DNA from: Gracilariopsis chorda
Taxonomy: Eukaryota > Rhodophyta > Florideophyceae > Gracilariales > Gracilariaceae
DNA length: 64,000 bases
Assembly (NCBI GenBank): GCA_003194525.1
Contig: NBIV01000218.1
Coordinates: 1-64,000, forward strand
Direction of reading: 5' to 3'
Position numbers and translations under genes: made by a program. Under the pieces are notes generated by a model. The model made no database searches and was not told where the DNA came from. It was given only the letters and a program-made list of their open reading frames with translations. Of this stretch, positions 20,398 through 31,340 are shown piece by piece. The stretch's first letter is position 1. Every line of letters starts with the position of its first letter.

Positions 20398-21882
20398 ATG
20401 GTAGCGCTAGCCCGCTCGGCGAATGCATTCGCCAGCGTGGGCATCGTCCCGGAGGACCATGGTTTTCGCACCGTTGCAGAGTATCGCGGTCGCCTTTTTA
20501 CCGTTCCGTCCATGCTGCAACCCCATCAACGTCAAGCTGAACACATGGATGCCATCACCCCCGCAAACAACAGCTCCACAGCAACCCCGCAAAACGTATG
20601 GGCAACCTCGCAGAAGGGCTACAAAGAATTGCGAGACACCGCTCAAGAAGCTGAAGACGTGCTTCGAAATCTAGCTCGCCAAATCGATGTGGCGGGAATG
20701 GCATACTACGATCAACGCTTTTTCCTCGTTTTGTATATGATTCCGCCTATGTATCTTACAAATACACCTAGAGCTGTTGTTGTGCGACCCACTTCTACGA
20801 ATCCGAAAACGCCTGTAGAGAGACTTCAAGATTTGTTCTACAAGTATTGGAACGGACCAAAACCGCAACACGAAGTTCAGATGTCCTTGTTAACATGGCA
20901 TTGGGCAGCCGATCTCGTCGCTGTGGCCACTGGACCTCATCTCGATCGAATTTGCGCTTTCAACTTTGCCACCGGAACGTGGGAGACATCCGGCCAGCGT
21001 ATGCCCAATCTTTCGGGGAGTCGCTGCATTGCGTTTCGACCATTTGCAGGTAGATCTCTGGCAATTGGATGTGACAACGGTGTCTTTCTTATGGAAGGTG
21101 ATAAATTAACGCTCTTGGACGACGCCTCTCATCGGCAAGTTTTATCTCTTGACTGGTCTCCTGACGGTACTAAACTTGCAGCATCTTCGCTTGAAACCGG
21201 ATGCGTTCGCTTGTGGGACATAGCAACGCGCTATTCTATACATGTCGATCGCGGAACAATAGTCAAGTTTAGTCCTGGTGGATTTAAAACATACCTCTTC
21301 GTTGCCAGTGCAGTTTCTCCTGACTTTCGGTTATGGTCCTGTGATACTTGGAAGTGTGAGAGGTGGGGTAGTCTCTCCGGGCCTGTCATGGCGGCAACAT
21401 GGTCGAAAGACGGAACAACACTGCTCTTCTCCACAAAGGGCGAGAGTGCGATTCATGTAATGACTGTCGGTCAGGCCAATGGATCTGAAACTAGGGCGGT
21501 TCATTCTGAAGTTACTGCGCTTCCAAGAGAAGGTCCTGGTGGAACACCTATTCTAATGGAACTGGACGCATCTGGAGAGCGTCTTGCTGTTGCTTATGAC
21601 GTTCCACACCAAAACCGCACAGAGGCGAACACTTCGGATGACCAAGTGAGCGAAGATCCACATAGAAGGTTTGCTGTCGCTCTCTATGCTACGCAGTTGT
21701 CACCCACATTTTTGATGCGCCCGATCGGTTACGTCAATGGCCCTTATGGAAGCGGGCCTCCTGTCGCTCTAAAGTTCAAGGCTAATGTTGAGAGCGGCCG
21801 CGGAGCTATTTTGTCGTGCTTCTGGAAGAACGGACAACTCAGCTTCTCGCAGTTAGCATTTAACGCTTCCGGACGAAAGTAA
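20398..21882 (+). CDS. AAAS: ALADIN-like WD40 nucleoporin
   Basis: Seen: 494 residues, no intron. After a helical N-terminal third come WD-like repeats: LLTWHWAADLVAVATG, CIAFRPFAGRSLAIGCDNGV, VLSLDWSPDGTKLAASS, CVRLWDIATRYS, TIVKFSPGGFKTYLFVASA, FRLWSCDTWKCERWGSLSGP and VMAATWSKDGTTLLFSTKGE. The pairings 'RPF.G..LA.GC..GV', 'WSPDG..LA..S' and 'F.LW...TW..ERW' are those of ALADIN (AAAS). Known: ALADIN is a scaffold nucleoporin of the NPC, anchored through NDC1. Length agrees with the animal and plant proteins (~440-550). Ends 180 bp from the stop of the convergent GH5 gene. Confidence 0.85.
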   Translation: MVALARSANAFASVGIVPEDHGFRTVAEYRGRLFTVPSMLQPHQRQAEHMDAITPANNSSTATPQNVWATSQKGYKELRDTAQEAEDVLRNLARQIDVAGMAYYDQRFFLVLYMIPPMYLTNTPRAVVVRPTSTNPKTPVERLQDLFYKYWNGPKPQHEVQMSLLTWHWAADLVAVATGPHLDRICAFNFATGTWETSGQRMPNLSGSRCIAFRPFAGRSLAIGCDNGVFLMEGDKLTLLDDASHRQVLSLDWSPDGTKLAASSLETGCVRLWDIATRYSIHVDRGTIVKFSPGGFKTYLFVASAVSPDFRLWSCDTWKCERWGSLSGPVMAATWSKDGTTLLFSTKGESAIHVMTVGQANGSETRAVHSEVTALPREGPGGTPILMELDASGERLAVAYDVPHQNRTEANTSDDQVSEDPHRRFAVALYATQLSPTFLMRPIGYVNGPYGSGPPVALKFKANVESGRGAILSCFWKNGQLSFSQLAFNASGRK

Positions 21883-22061
21883 TGTACAGCGTATATAATG
21901 GACGTGTGATGTGTGATGGTGATCTCTCGTTAACTTCTTCGCCGTCTACCTAACCTCTAACTACCAGTTTTAGTCCCCCACCTGCACCTTTATACGAAAC
22001 TCTTCACGTTTCTTATCATGCATTATGGCTTGTGCAATGCAAGTCCAGATAGCATCAAACC

Positions 22062-23603
22062 TCATGTTCGCCACCACCGCCAGTATTTGAAGTGAACAGC
22101 ATTGTCTTCTACGCTTGTTGAAGGCATTCTCTCCAGCAGTTTTAGCTTTTCTCTCTCCGGGGTTTTCCAATCGCTTTTCAGTAGACCTCCTGTGTCTCCA
22201 CTTTCTGGGTTAAGACACCAATAGAAGAAGCCTATCTTTTTCTTGAGAACGTATTCTGCAAACTCTTGCTGCCAGACCTTATCCTGATCCACATACACGC
22301 CACCCCATTCACCGACAACTGTTGCTAGCCCCGTCCGCTCAGATGCTCTCCCGAAATGGTGGTCCCAGATCTTTGGCATGTTATCTGGAAATTCTGGTAA
22401 CTTGAAGTAGGATTGCACATGTACTCCCGGACCGTAGACGTGGGGGCTGAGGGCGACTTTGTTCTGTAGGTGAACCTCCGGTGGAGCATTTTGCATTGCG
22501 GCTAAGTTCTCCGACCAAAAGGTATTCGTTTCGGTGCCTCCTGCACGGCTACCCACTCCTTCGATGAAGAGAAGCCAGCTGGGACACTTCTCGTGTAACT
22601 TATTGCCGAGCTGTTCCGATGCACGCTTCCAATCTGCTTTTTTGTCCGTTGTGTTCCACAGAGAGTCCCACGGCTCATTAAACAAATCAGCCCCCATAAC
22701 ATTCCATTCATCCTTGAATGTATCGCAAAGTTTTTGCCAAACGAGAAATAAGCGCTCTTCGGGTATTGCGTCGGAGTACCAGAATCCTTTTGACTGGATT
22801 TCGTGTGATTCAAGTCTGTGAACGTCTAATAGGATGAGAATATTGTACTCGCTAGCCATGCGTACAAGTGCTAAGACCATATCCATGTATGGAAGTCCTG
22901 TGAGTTCTGGGTTCTGGAATGGTGTTATGCCGCCAGATGGGAGTGAGTTTGCAACTATGTTTTCGACTGAGAGAGGTACACGAATAGCGTTGAAGCTGTG
23001 CTCATTAGCAAATTCGAATATCGACCTCGCAGATGTTCGCAACATGCCGCCAGGAACATGGCTTGGTTCTTCAAAACCATACCATGAAAACCCCTTGATT
23101 CGAAACTGAGTGTCTTTCCCCACGTAGAGGAGACCATCCCTGGAATACAAGCCCGGTGGAATTCCTTGTTTTCTGAGAAGAGCTGTGTACAAGCTATCCC
23201 TCTTGAAGATGAGAGCAGTTACGGTTACAACCAGCATGAAAATAAGAATCCCAAGTACCCACCAACCTATGCACGTAAAGCGACTCTTCTTCACGTAAAG
23301 CGATCGCATTCCGTTTGCGGTATTCTTACTTCCCCAGGTTTCATCCGATTTTAGAGGGAATCGCATACGCCTCGAGCCCCAATCTTGATCTGATGGGATA
23401 TTAACTCTATGACCATCATCACTAGTGTCAGGAGGGATGTAATCCGGTGCTGCTGGAGATATAGAAGGGGCTATATAGTCGGAGTTAACACCAGTGCGGT
23501 TATCCATTGCAGTCGTAGCCCTTCTTCGCTGACGAGGAGATGAGGATGATGGCCTGACATCGTCATCTTCATCTTGCGGAAGCTGCACATACTTGTGCTT
23601 CAT
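22062..23603 (-). CDS. Membrane-anchored GH5 glycoside hydrolase (cellulase family A)
   Basis: Seen: 513 residues. A cytosolic acidic/Ser-rich tail of ~110 residues precedes one membrane segment (CIGWWVLGILIFMLVVTVTA, ~111-133), giving a type II protein. The outer domain begins GLLYVGKDTQFRIKGFSWYG and carries FNAIRVPLS, ILLDVHRLESHE, GADLFNEPWDS (acid/base Glu ~309), ALSPHVYGPGV and VVGEWGGVY (nucleophile Glu ~431), then FFYWCLNPESGDTGG. These are the conserved blocks of glycoside hydrolase family 5. Likely acts on beta-1,4-linked wall glucan or mannan at the cell surface or Golgi lumen; substrate not deducible. Both catalytic Glu present. No intron. Confidence 0.88.
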   Translation of the reverse strand: MKHKYVQLPQDEDDDVRPSSSSPRQRRRATTAMDNRTGVNSDYIAPSISPAAPDYIPPDTSDDGHRVNIPSDQDWGSRRMRFPLKSDETWGSKNTANGMRSLYVKKSRFTCIGWWVLGILIFMLVVTVTALIFKRDSLYTALLRKQGIPPGLYSRDGLLYVGKDTQFRIKGFSWYGFEEPSHVPGGMLRTSARSIFEFANEHSFNAIRVPLSVENIVANSLPSGGITPFQNPELTGLPYMDMVLALVRMASEYNILILLDVHRLESHEIQSKGFWYSDAIPEERLFLVWQKLCDTFKDEWNVMGADLFNEPWDSLWNTTDKKADWKRASEQLGNKLHEKCPSWLLFIEGVGSRAGGTETNTFWSENLAAMQNAPPEVHLQNKVALSPHVYGPGVHVQSYFKLPEFPDNMPKIWDHHFGRASERTGLATVVGEWGGVYVDQDKVWQQEFAEYVLKKKIGFFYWCLNPESGDTGGLLKSDWKTPEREKLKLLERMPSTSVEDNAVHFKYWRWWRT

Positions 23604-25097
23604 GGTGTAATAGAATCAACTTGAATTGCGGTTTGTCCGATTGGCCACTGTGTGCAGCCGTTCTGCAATGATATTGAAGATGAATGCACTTGCCGGGCCT
23701 GAGTTGCGATGGTAGAAAGGACCAAAAGAAACTGTGTTTCGTCACGTACGTCAACTGCCACTCCTTACAATCACTAAAGACAATACGAATGGTCTTGTTT
23801 GCAAAGAGATGAGCGGGCAATTCTTACAACCACATGTCGCAGGTTCTGGGCTGCGGCTCGGATATTAGCCGGTTGAGGATTCACCCCTACCATTTCCGTC
23901 GTGCACTCCTACATGCTCTACTGTCCAATGTCTGTAGCTAGATCATGATGATTTATGCTTGACAGTCAAACTACCGTGGTATTCAGATTTTTTGTGATAG
24001 GGCAAGCACAACGCGGAATGAGTCATCGACGGTAAGAGGATTACGCCCTCGTCAAGTCAGTAAAACTTGTTCAGTTCGTTGGTTTTACCCTCGTAGAGCT
24101 TCGACTTAGCATTACCGTTCGTCGCATAATACAACTACGTTGTTTCTGCAAAGGTACGGTGCCAGAGGTAATGGTGTCACCCCCACATTTCTTTCGCCAC
24201 CTGTTTCGCAACTCCGTCCTCTGTTAGGAGTTGGAAAGCTTTCTACATCGAATCCGTCAAAAGCCTGAAAAGGGTTGTCCTCAGCGTTGTGGCCCAAAAT
24301 ATCACGCGAAGCCTTTTCTTTTCATGAAAGATCGGACTGTCTTCATCGAGTATTCACGACTGAATTCATAAACTCTCCCAGTCTTTTACTGAGAGCACCT
24401 TTGTGCATGCGTGCTTAGTGTTGAAGACATGTGAACGACTATTGCGCATAACTCTTTATCAACAATATCGGCCAATCCTTTCAATGACAAACCTTGCCTT
24501 TCATCGGTCTATAATTGTGTTACTTAGTCTTCAACTTACAGATGTACGAAGGATAGTTTTGTTACATTTAAGCGCCGCGTCACAAGCTGATCCGCCTTCA
24601 CGAGGTGTACTGGTCTTCCCCTGCGCCGAATAAGGGAAGCGAAATGGACGAGCAATTGGGTCTCCAAGAGAGATCGACATCCAACCGTATTAGTGGCGTG
24701 CGCCCGTGAACATACATACAAGCCCCGCGTGTTGGTCCAAGGGCGATTATTTTGCAGCGCCCCTTACCCAAAGAAAATAAGGCATTCAGATGTTGAGAAG
24801 GAGTAATGAAGTTCCAAAGGAATCTGTCGAACTGGAATCGTTATCCAGCAATCCGAATCGCAGAATGGACATCACTATGTGGTTGTACATGATTGCAAAA
24901 CTATAAATGTTTACAATGATATTGGCTAGCTTGTGAGTAGAAACGGGAACCATGCAAGTCGTATGCTCTTGATCCAGGACGTGATTGGTAAAGACTCTGG
25001 ACTGAGAAAGATAACAGCTTACTCTGCTGGTTCAACTTTATCGTATCGACTTCAGGTGATGCAAGCACGACGTTGGTGTCATATTTTCATTTCTCCA
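23604..25097. other. Spacer, no gene recognised
   Basis: About 1.5 kb between the GH5 start and the SMUG1 stop. A minus-strand frame at 24112-24297 is open but unrecognised and closed upstream by a stop. Nothing else with coding character was found. Confidence 0.35.
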
Positions 25098-26038
25098 CTA
25101 CGTTGGTGGGGCTGCTTCACTCTCCCCAATCTTCTCCATAAGCTCTTCAATCTGCTTCTTTGCCTGTTGTACCCATCCTCGATTTGCTATCGGGGATGCT
25201 GGGCTGGGATGTAGCAAACAATGCACTACCACATTCTCTCCTTGTAAAGCGGTTTTACATCTCTGCTCTGCAAAGGCGCCAACTCCGCAAACAGCTCGAA
25301 CGTCCAGTGCTTTTACAACTTTTCTCAAGGCATCGTCGCAGATGCCCAGCAATGAATTTCGCTCCGCGGCTCGCAATTGCACGGGCGTACGATTGCGTCC
25401 GCCACTCTCCATGAACATTAGTGGACAGTAGTTGTGTACAAAGAAGGTGTTGAAGAAGGTCGCCGTGTCACCATATTCTACTTGTGCCCATTCACGCCAC
25501 AAGCGCTTTCCTGATACTTCACTTCGAGTGCAGGCTAAACCGGTGACAGGACGTTTGGCATTTTCCGGCTTGGGGCGATCAATTTTCATATCGAGTGGCA
25601 TTCTCAGGAAGTCTCTTACTGCTGTTACCTCTCCAAATGGCACTCCCGTCTGGGCCATGCCCCACGGACCGGGGTTCATTCCTACCAATAGCACCTTTTT
25701 CTTTGAAGTTGCGTATTGCCGAACATACCTGGTTACCAAACATATGAATTGGACGTTAGCGAATTGGCACTGGGCTCCGTTCAGCGGAACTACAAGACAC
25801 TCTTAGCAACATACCATTTATGTGCATCCCACGCATATTCCAGTGGGTTATACACGTGCGTCACGGGACTTGAAAAAGATAACGTTGAAAGATCATCGCT
25901 CATGTTCTTCTCTGCGTCTAGAATTTTTAGGGCCCTATCGTCATCCGCCCTGTGCCTTTTTGTAGAAGGGGCGTTCTCTGGCGCCGACGAAGAAGATGAA
26001 CGTATCTGACAAACATTTCTCTTCCCTCTTTTTACCAT
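25098..26038 (-). CDS. SMUG1: SMUG1-type uracil-DNA glycosylase (one intron)
   Basis: Seen: exon 1 26038-25815, intron 25814-25729 (86 nt, GTATGT...ACCAG), exon 2 25728-25098. Splicing joins DAHKW to YVRQYATSKKK and gives 284 residues, close to the family's ~270. Exon 1 has THVYNPLEYAWDAHK; exon 2 has VGMNPGPWGMAQTGVPFGEV (active-site Asn) and LLHPSPASPIANRGW. These are the SMUG1 signatures. Known: SMUG1 removes uracil and oxidised pyrimidines in base excision repair in the nucleus. A basic, Ser-rich N-terminus could be a nuclear signal. An upstream in-frame ATG at 26110 would add 24 residues; a TATA-like sequence only ~12 bp before it argues for 26038. Confidence 0.92.
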
Positions 26039-27070
26039 TTTGGAATGAACGTTGAGAACAACAGAATGAACACAGATGAAAGCCTTTCGGATTGGCGTAC
26101 ACTTGACCATGTCTTCGACTTATAAAGCCATCAAGCAACAACCACATCTTGACCTCGACGACCTGTAATGCTTGCCAGGAACGAGGGGAAACTGGAGTTG
26201 ATCCCTGGCAAGCATTGCTAAGCTGTCGGAACAATAGGAACATTACAGAGATGACTTCTATTTGGGCGCGCGCATATCTATCCCAGCATCCCTTGCTGCT
26301 CAGGAACAATATTCGGTAAGAGCGGTTAGCGGTTGCTAACCTTGGTAACCCTTTGTACTGTGGAACTGTCAGTAACCCTTTAACCCTTCAACCTTTTGAC
26401 CCTTCTAATAGTAGTGTACACGTACTCAAAGGGACGAAGGCAGGGCTCCGGGCATCCCCACCCAGCCCCAAATCCAAAAACATTTGCCAAATGTAAAGCT
26501 CTAATTGGGCGAGCAACTCACACTTGGAGAACAGGACAAGTAACCTGATTGCGATTGTCGCAAAGTGTTGACTCAAACAAGAATTGGACCAAAACGTGTC
26601 TTCAAGTTCTCTTTTCTTGCTCTCAGAATCAGCGTTTCCCTAATTTTGAAAGACGTTCATGCCAGTATCTACAGACTAGAAACGGCAGCGTTGATTCAAC
26701 TACGCTTATTACTGTAGGTGAGGCACAATACTGCTTTGTATCGAATGTGCAATTTTCTGGAGTCCACGACACTGTTCACATAATTATCTACAAGGGTACA
26801 ACATTTTTGGGTATCTTTCAAGACCCAATCGGGCTCGTAGAGAACAAGCTTTCGATCGCGTAAGATTTCTTTGTTTGTCGCGTTTCGTTTCAAGCGCGGA
26901 GTGCGAGCCGAGCAGTCCTTGCTTCTTCTGAGGAACGTAAAAGCTATGAGTACGTGGATTCATCACGTCTGGTACTTACCGCGCCGCGAGTTACTTCATA
27001 AAGCTAACTCTTTGATCTCTGGTTGCGTACGCCATCAGGTTCTCACACAGGATTCACCCCTAAATCTGTC
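26039..27070. promoter_or_regulatory. Divergent spacer SMUG1 / small coiled-coil gene
   Basis: Contains a TATA-like TTATAA near 26120, a 13-bp inverted repeat (26167-26216) and a dense motif patch at about 26333-26405 (TAACCTTGGTAACCCTTTG, AGTAACCCTTTAACCCTTC and ACCCTTC). No further gene is recognisable. Confidence 0.45.
26167..26216. repeat. 13-bp perfect inverted repeat
   Basis: AATGCTTGCCAGG at 26167-26179 and its exact complement CCTGGCAAGCATT at 26204-26216, with a 24-nt loop. It lies about 130-180 bp upstream of the SMUG1 start codon. Could fold as a hairpin or be a palindromic binding site. Confidence 0.8.
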
Positions 27071-27347
27071 ATGTCACCGTCAACGAACGAGAGTTCCATA
27101 TCGCAGGTTCCAAAACACGGCACTGTAAGTGATGACTCCCGAACTCCCTCACTCGCGAATACGCTCAACGCAACCGACTAATCCGTGTTTTTATTGTGAA
27201 CAAATCACGCAGGAGACGGTAGAACAGCTTCGAGAAATCTTGCGATCAAAGGAGTCGGAACTGGAAAGTTTGAAGAAGAAAGCTGCAGAGTACCAAGCCC
27301 GCCTGGACAGAGTTGCAGCTGCTCTTAAGGCAGATGATAACAAGTAG
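27071..27347 (+). CDS. Small spliced coiled-coil protein, unknown
   Basis: Not recognised. Seen: exon 1 27071-27124 (MSPSTNESSISQVPKHGT), an 88-nt intron 27125-27212 with GTAAGT...CACGCAG ends, exon 2 27213-27347 (ETVEQLREILRSKESELESL, then KKKAAEYQARLDRVAAALKA and DDNK). Together 62 residues. Exon 2 is one uninterrupted, highly charged helix with leucines in heptad register, typical of a small dimerising coiled coil. Splice sites match the other two introns in this window. A short partner or adaptor protein is likely; no specific family could be assigned. Confidence 0.55.
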
Positions 27348-29059
27348 AACTCTTCCGTACCTATACCCCTATATGGGCTGAGACACCCGTGTCCCTTTTT
27401 TTGGGATGTACCCCACTGGATACTGTTATGAAGTGATAGCACCAATCTTGCAACAGTGTTTCATACCATGATTTCCCCACTATCATTTGTACAGCATTCC
27501 ATTGCAAAGTTAATGCGCTTCGCCGCACTACCTTTAGCAACATCTGCAATAAACTATTGCCGTGCTTCCAATTACTTGCAACTTACCGCCGAAAGCTTGT
27601 AGCAAAGCGAACCCGGTTCGCACTCACCGCATATCAATCCATCTTATCCTCAACGATACCTTTTGCAGTTGGCCTTCTATTCACTCCTCTTTTCAAAATT
27701 CGGAGCTGCCTTCAACAAAAGAAGTTGCCCTTCGGTCACCGGAAGACCGGACGCACTGCGCACCGCGATCAGAGGGCGGCAAACTTTCACCTTTGGTAAA
27801 TCTACATGCCAAGAAACAGCAGACGCGTCGTCCGGAACCGCAGAAGAACTGAAAAAGAAATCTTGCAACTGTTGCGCCGAACTCATCGAGCGACCACTTC
27901 ATTGTTTGCTTATATGTGTCCACGTTTGGAGATGACAGCCTCTCCCCCAGTGAAACATTTCGTCGCACTCGTGGTTTTCCAGGGTCCTGTGTGTCATCAC
28001 GTGCGCACATGCTCGTCAAGCTAAGATACCTCAGCGCAACCAGAAGTGTATCCATCAATTCCAACTCCAGTTCGTATTTTCCGCTACGCAAGCATCTCCT
28101 CTTCAGTCCCGTGCTATCTACTGGCCAGCGTTGACTGTAGAACCTCTCCTCTAGAAAGGTGACCTGACCCGTACCGGAGTATTATGGGCGCGGGCCAGGA
28201 CCCGCCTTCACAATATTCTCGCCAGTACTGTGACAATGCAAGTAGCGCTGAGTGATAGTCTACTCTGTGCTCTCGTAAATCTCATACCCAACGAATTGCG
28301 CACGGAGTGGCTAGAGCTTCAAGCACGTCTGTAATTAGGTAGCTCCACCATGTGCCTGAACACTGGGTGGTGGTGTACTCTGACTACAGCAGCTATCCTT
28401 CCAGGGATAGAATAACTATCTTAGTCAGACTGCCGTCACCGCATACACGGGAAAATTGGCTACCCCAACTAATAGAAGAGCCGTCCGATCCTGTATTACA
28501 GGTGAGCAATTGAATGCATTTCGCACGCTACTGTTATTCACCGACCTGGAAAGAATCTTGCTTCACAGTGTGAAGTTCACACAGCACCGGCCTAGCATAA
28601 GTTAACGGCTAGTTTAGCACACTCAAATAAACCAAGATGAGGTACATTTAAAACAAGCAAATGCGATCTTAGAACAACGACACCCCCAAAACATCTCCCA
28701 TTCTTAGCCATCGGTCCTCTTCATTCGCACCTCACAATCATTCTAACATTTTGTAGAAGCTCGCCTGCCACTCGTTCGGATCTGAGTAGACCAGCTGAGA
28801 TGAGTACAGCAATCCGCCCACTTTTCATTACCTTTCCAAACGTCCAACCAGGTATCGAGGCATATGTGTGGCGACACCTACCAAAAACCTCCATCACCTT
28901 TGCCCTTGTATCCCATTTAACCTCATCGTGCTCTCTCTCAATCTTCCGACTCGCGGGTATTCTCTGCAGCATCCCGCTTATCGAAAATACTGACAGCTAG
29001 CAAGTTGCAAGTTTGAGGTAATAGCCTTCTACGCTCAAATCGTCTCGTAGAACAACAAC
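27348..29059. other. Spacer before transketolase
   Basis: About 1.7 kb. Overlapping open frames occur at 27560-28130 on both strands (for example plus 27663-27935 and minus 27693-28091) but none has a recognisable domain or clear codon bias, so no gene is called. The rest appears to be spacer and the transketolase promoter. Confidence 0.35.
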
Positions 29060-31340
29060 ATGGCCCCGCCTGAAATTGCCCTCACCGCGGAGTCAGGAGA
29101 GCACTATCTTCGGGGTTCTGCGAGCACCAAATCTTTCCTCGTTTCCTTGGAATCGATTTACCCTACAGACGTCTCCGGCAAAGGTTCATCATCCGTTTCG
29201 TCTGATGACGAGTTCATTCATGACAAATCAGCCGTAACGACATACACTACTTCTGAACAATTTGCACTTGCAAACCTATGCATTAATGCCATTCGCTTTC
29301 TCTGTGTCGATGCAATCAACCATGCCAACAGTGGGCATCCAGGCGTATGTATGGGAATGGCCGCAGCAGCATTCGTGTTGTTCGACAACCATATGAAGTT
29401 TAACCCTCTAAACCCACAATGGTTAAACCGAGACAGATTTGTTCTGTCAGCTGGGCATGGATCAATGCTGCTGTATTCTCTGCTTCACCTGTACGGATAT
29501 GAGTCTGTCTCCATGAAGGACATCAAAGAGTTTCGGCAACTCCACTCACGAACACCTGGACATCCTGAATGTACTGAGACAGCGGCCGTTGAAGTATGCA
29601 CTGGTCCGCTTGGGCAGGGAATCTCCAACGCTGTGGGAATCGCAGTGGCTGAAGCACATGTCGCTTCGATTTACAACAGGCCAGGCTTCCCCATCGTGGA
29701 CAACTTCACATACTGCATTGCTGGTGACGGCTGCATGATGGAAGGAATATCTGCAGAAGCGTGCTCGCTGGCTGGTCACCTTAGGCTGGGCAAGCTCATC
29801 GTCCTCTATGATGATAATCATATCTCCATAGATGGATCGACTGACCTTGCTTTCACAGAGGATGTAGGTAGGCGTTTTGAGGCGTATGGATGGCAGGTCC
29901 TCCATGTTGGTGAAGGAAGCACCGAAATTGCAGCTATCGACCGAGCCATTCACCTTGCGAAGCAATGCAGAGACAAACCGACGCTCATTAAGGTAAGCAC
30001 TGTGATCGGCTATGGGTCTCCAAACAAGCAGAATACTGCGAAGGTTCACGGCTCCGCACTTGGCGACCACGAAGCGAGTGCTACGCGAAAGGCCTTGAAC
30101 TATGAGTACGATCCATTTGAGATTCCCTCTCCCGCACGAGAACACATGAGGCGGAAGGTGAATGAAGGCACATTTCAGGAAGAGTCCTGGAATGGTATGC
30201 TGGCTGAGTATCAAAAGGCTTACCCAAAACTCCATGATCACCTTGTTGATGACATTGTCACCGGCAAGCTACCAGCTGCCGTAGATACAGTGATCCGACA
30301 GACTGCTGCTGCTCTGCGCGAAAAGTCCCAGGCTACCCGGAAGCATTCAAAAGCTGTTTTGAACTCAATAGCACCAGTAATTCCAACGCTAATCGGGGGA
30401 GCTGCAGATACGAGCCCATCCACCTTGACAAACCTTGACTGTTCTGGAGATTATACCGCCGAGCACAGAATCGGCCGGAATATCCGGTTCGGAGTTCGCG
30501 AGCACGCAATGGGGGCGATCAGCAACGGAATAGGTTTAGCAGGTTACAACCTACTTCCATTCTGCTCGACCTTCTTTGTATTTACCGGTACGGAAACTTG
30601 ATACCTTCTCTTTCAATGTTCGACGCGAAGGAAGAACTTATTCTGACCTCGTTTACACTCCTGCAGATTACATGCGCAGTGCCATGAGAATGGCTTCCAT
30701 GAGCATGACTGGAACTCTCTTTGTAATGACTCATGACTCCATCGGGCTTGGGGAAGATGGGCCGTCACATCAACCAATTGAACATCTCGCCAGTTTTCGA
30801 GCAATGCCAAATCACAATGTATGGCGCCCAGCAGACGGCGTGGAGACGTGTGCCGCGTACTTCAGCGCGCTCAGCATTCGCCGGTGTCCAAGCACACTAG
30901 TTCTTTCAAGGCAAACAACAAGGGCGCTAGTAGGCACGAACTTTGACGAAGCAAAGAAAGGTGGGTATGTGGTGTACGACTCCGGAAGCGGTGACGTGGA
31001 TGGTACACTGATTGCAACCGGTACAGAAGTCAGTGTGGCTCTTTCCGCGGCAGAGCGACTCGAAGAAGAGGGATTTACGGTGCGCGTAGTTTCTCTTCCG
31101 TGCTGGGAAGTGTTTGAACAACAAGGAAAACAATACCGCAAGAACACCCTCAAAGTGCCCCGTGAATTTTGCGTCGCAATCGAAGCAGCCAGTCGGTTTG
31201 GATGGGAGAGATATGCAGATTGGTTTGTTTGTGTGGACGAGTTTGGTAGGAGTGGGAAAGGAGCAGATGTGATGAAGAGCATGGGTATCTGCGCGGAGAA
31301 CGTCATTGCGAAGTTCAAGGAAATGATAGACAATTCTTGA
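29060..31340 (+). CDS. TKT: Transketolase (one intron)
   Basis: Seen: exon 1 29060-30587, intron 30588-30666 (79 nt, GTACGG...CTGCAG), exon 2 30667-31340; 733 residues. Splicing joins STFFVFT to DYMRSAMRM, the expected transketolase sequence. Motifs: [43 protein letters not shown], the thiamine diphosphate motif [13 protein letters not shown]...[23 protein letters not shown] (catalytic Glu), and [20 protein letters not shown]. Known: moves two-carbon ketol units in the pentose phosphate pathway and Calvin cycle. The N-terminus has a ~65-residue acidic/Ser-rich extension that does not look like a transit peptide, suggesting a cytosolic form. The usual GLPMG is GVCMG. Confidence 0.95.

Noticed and set aside
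27560-28130. Overlapping frames on both strands
   Set aside because: No domain, no consistent codon bias, frames conflict; neither could be supported as a gene.
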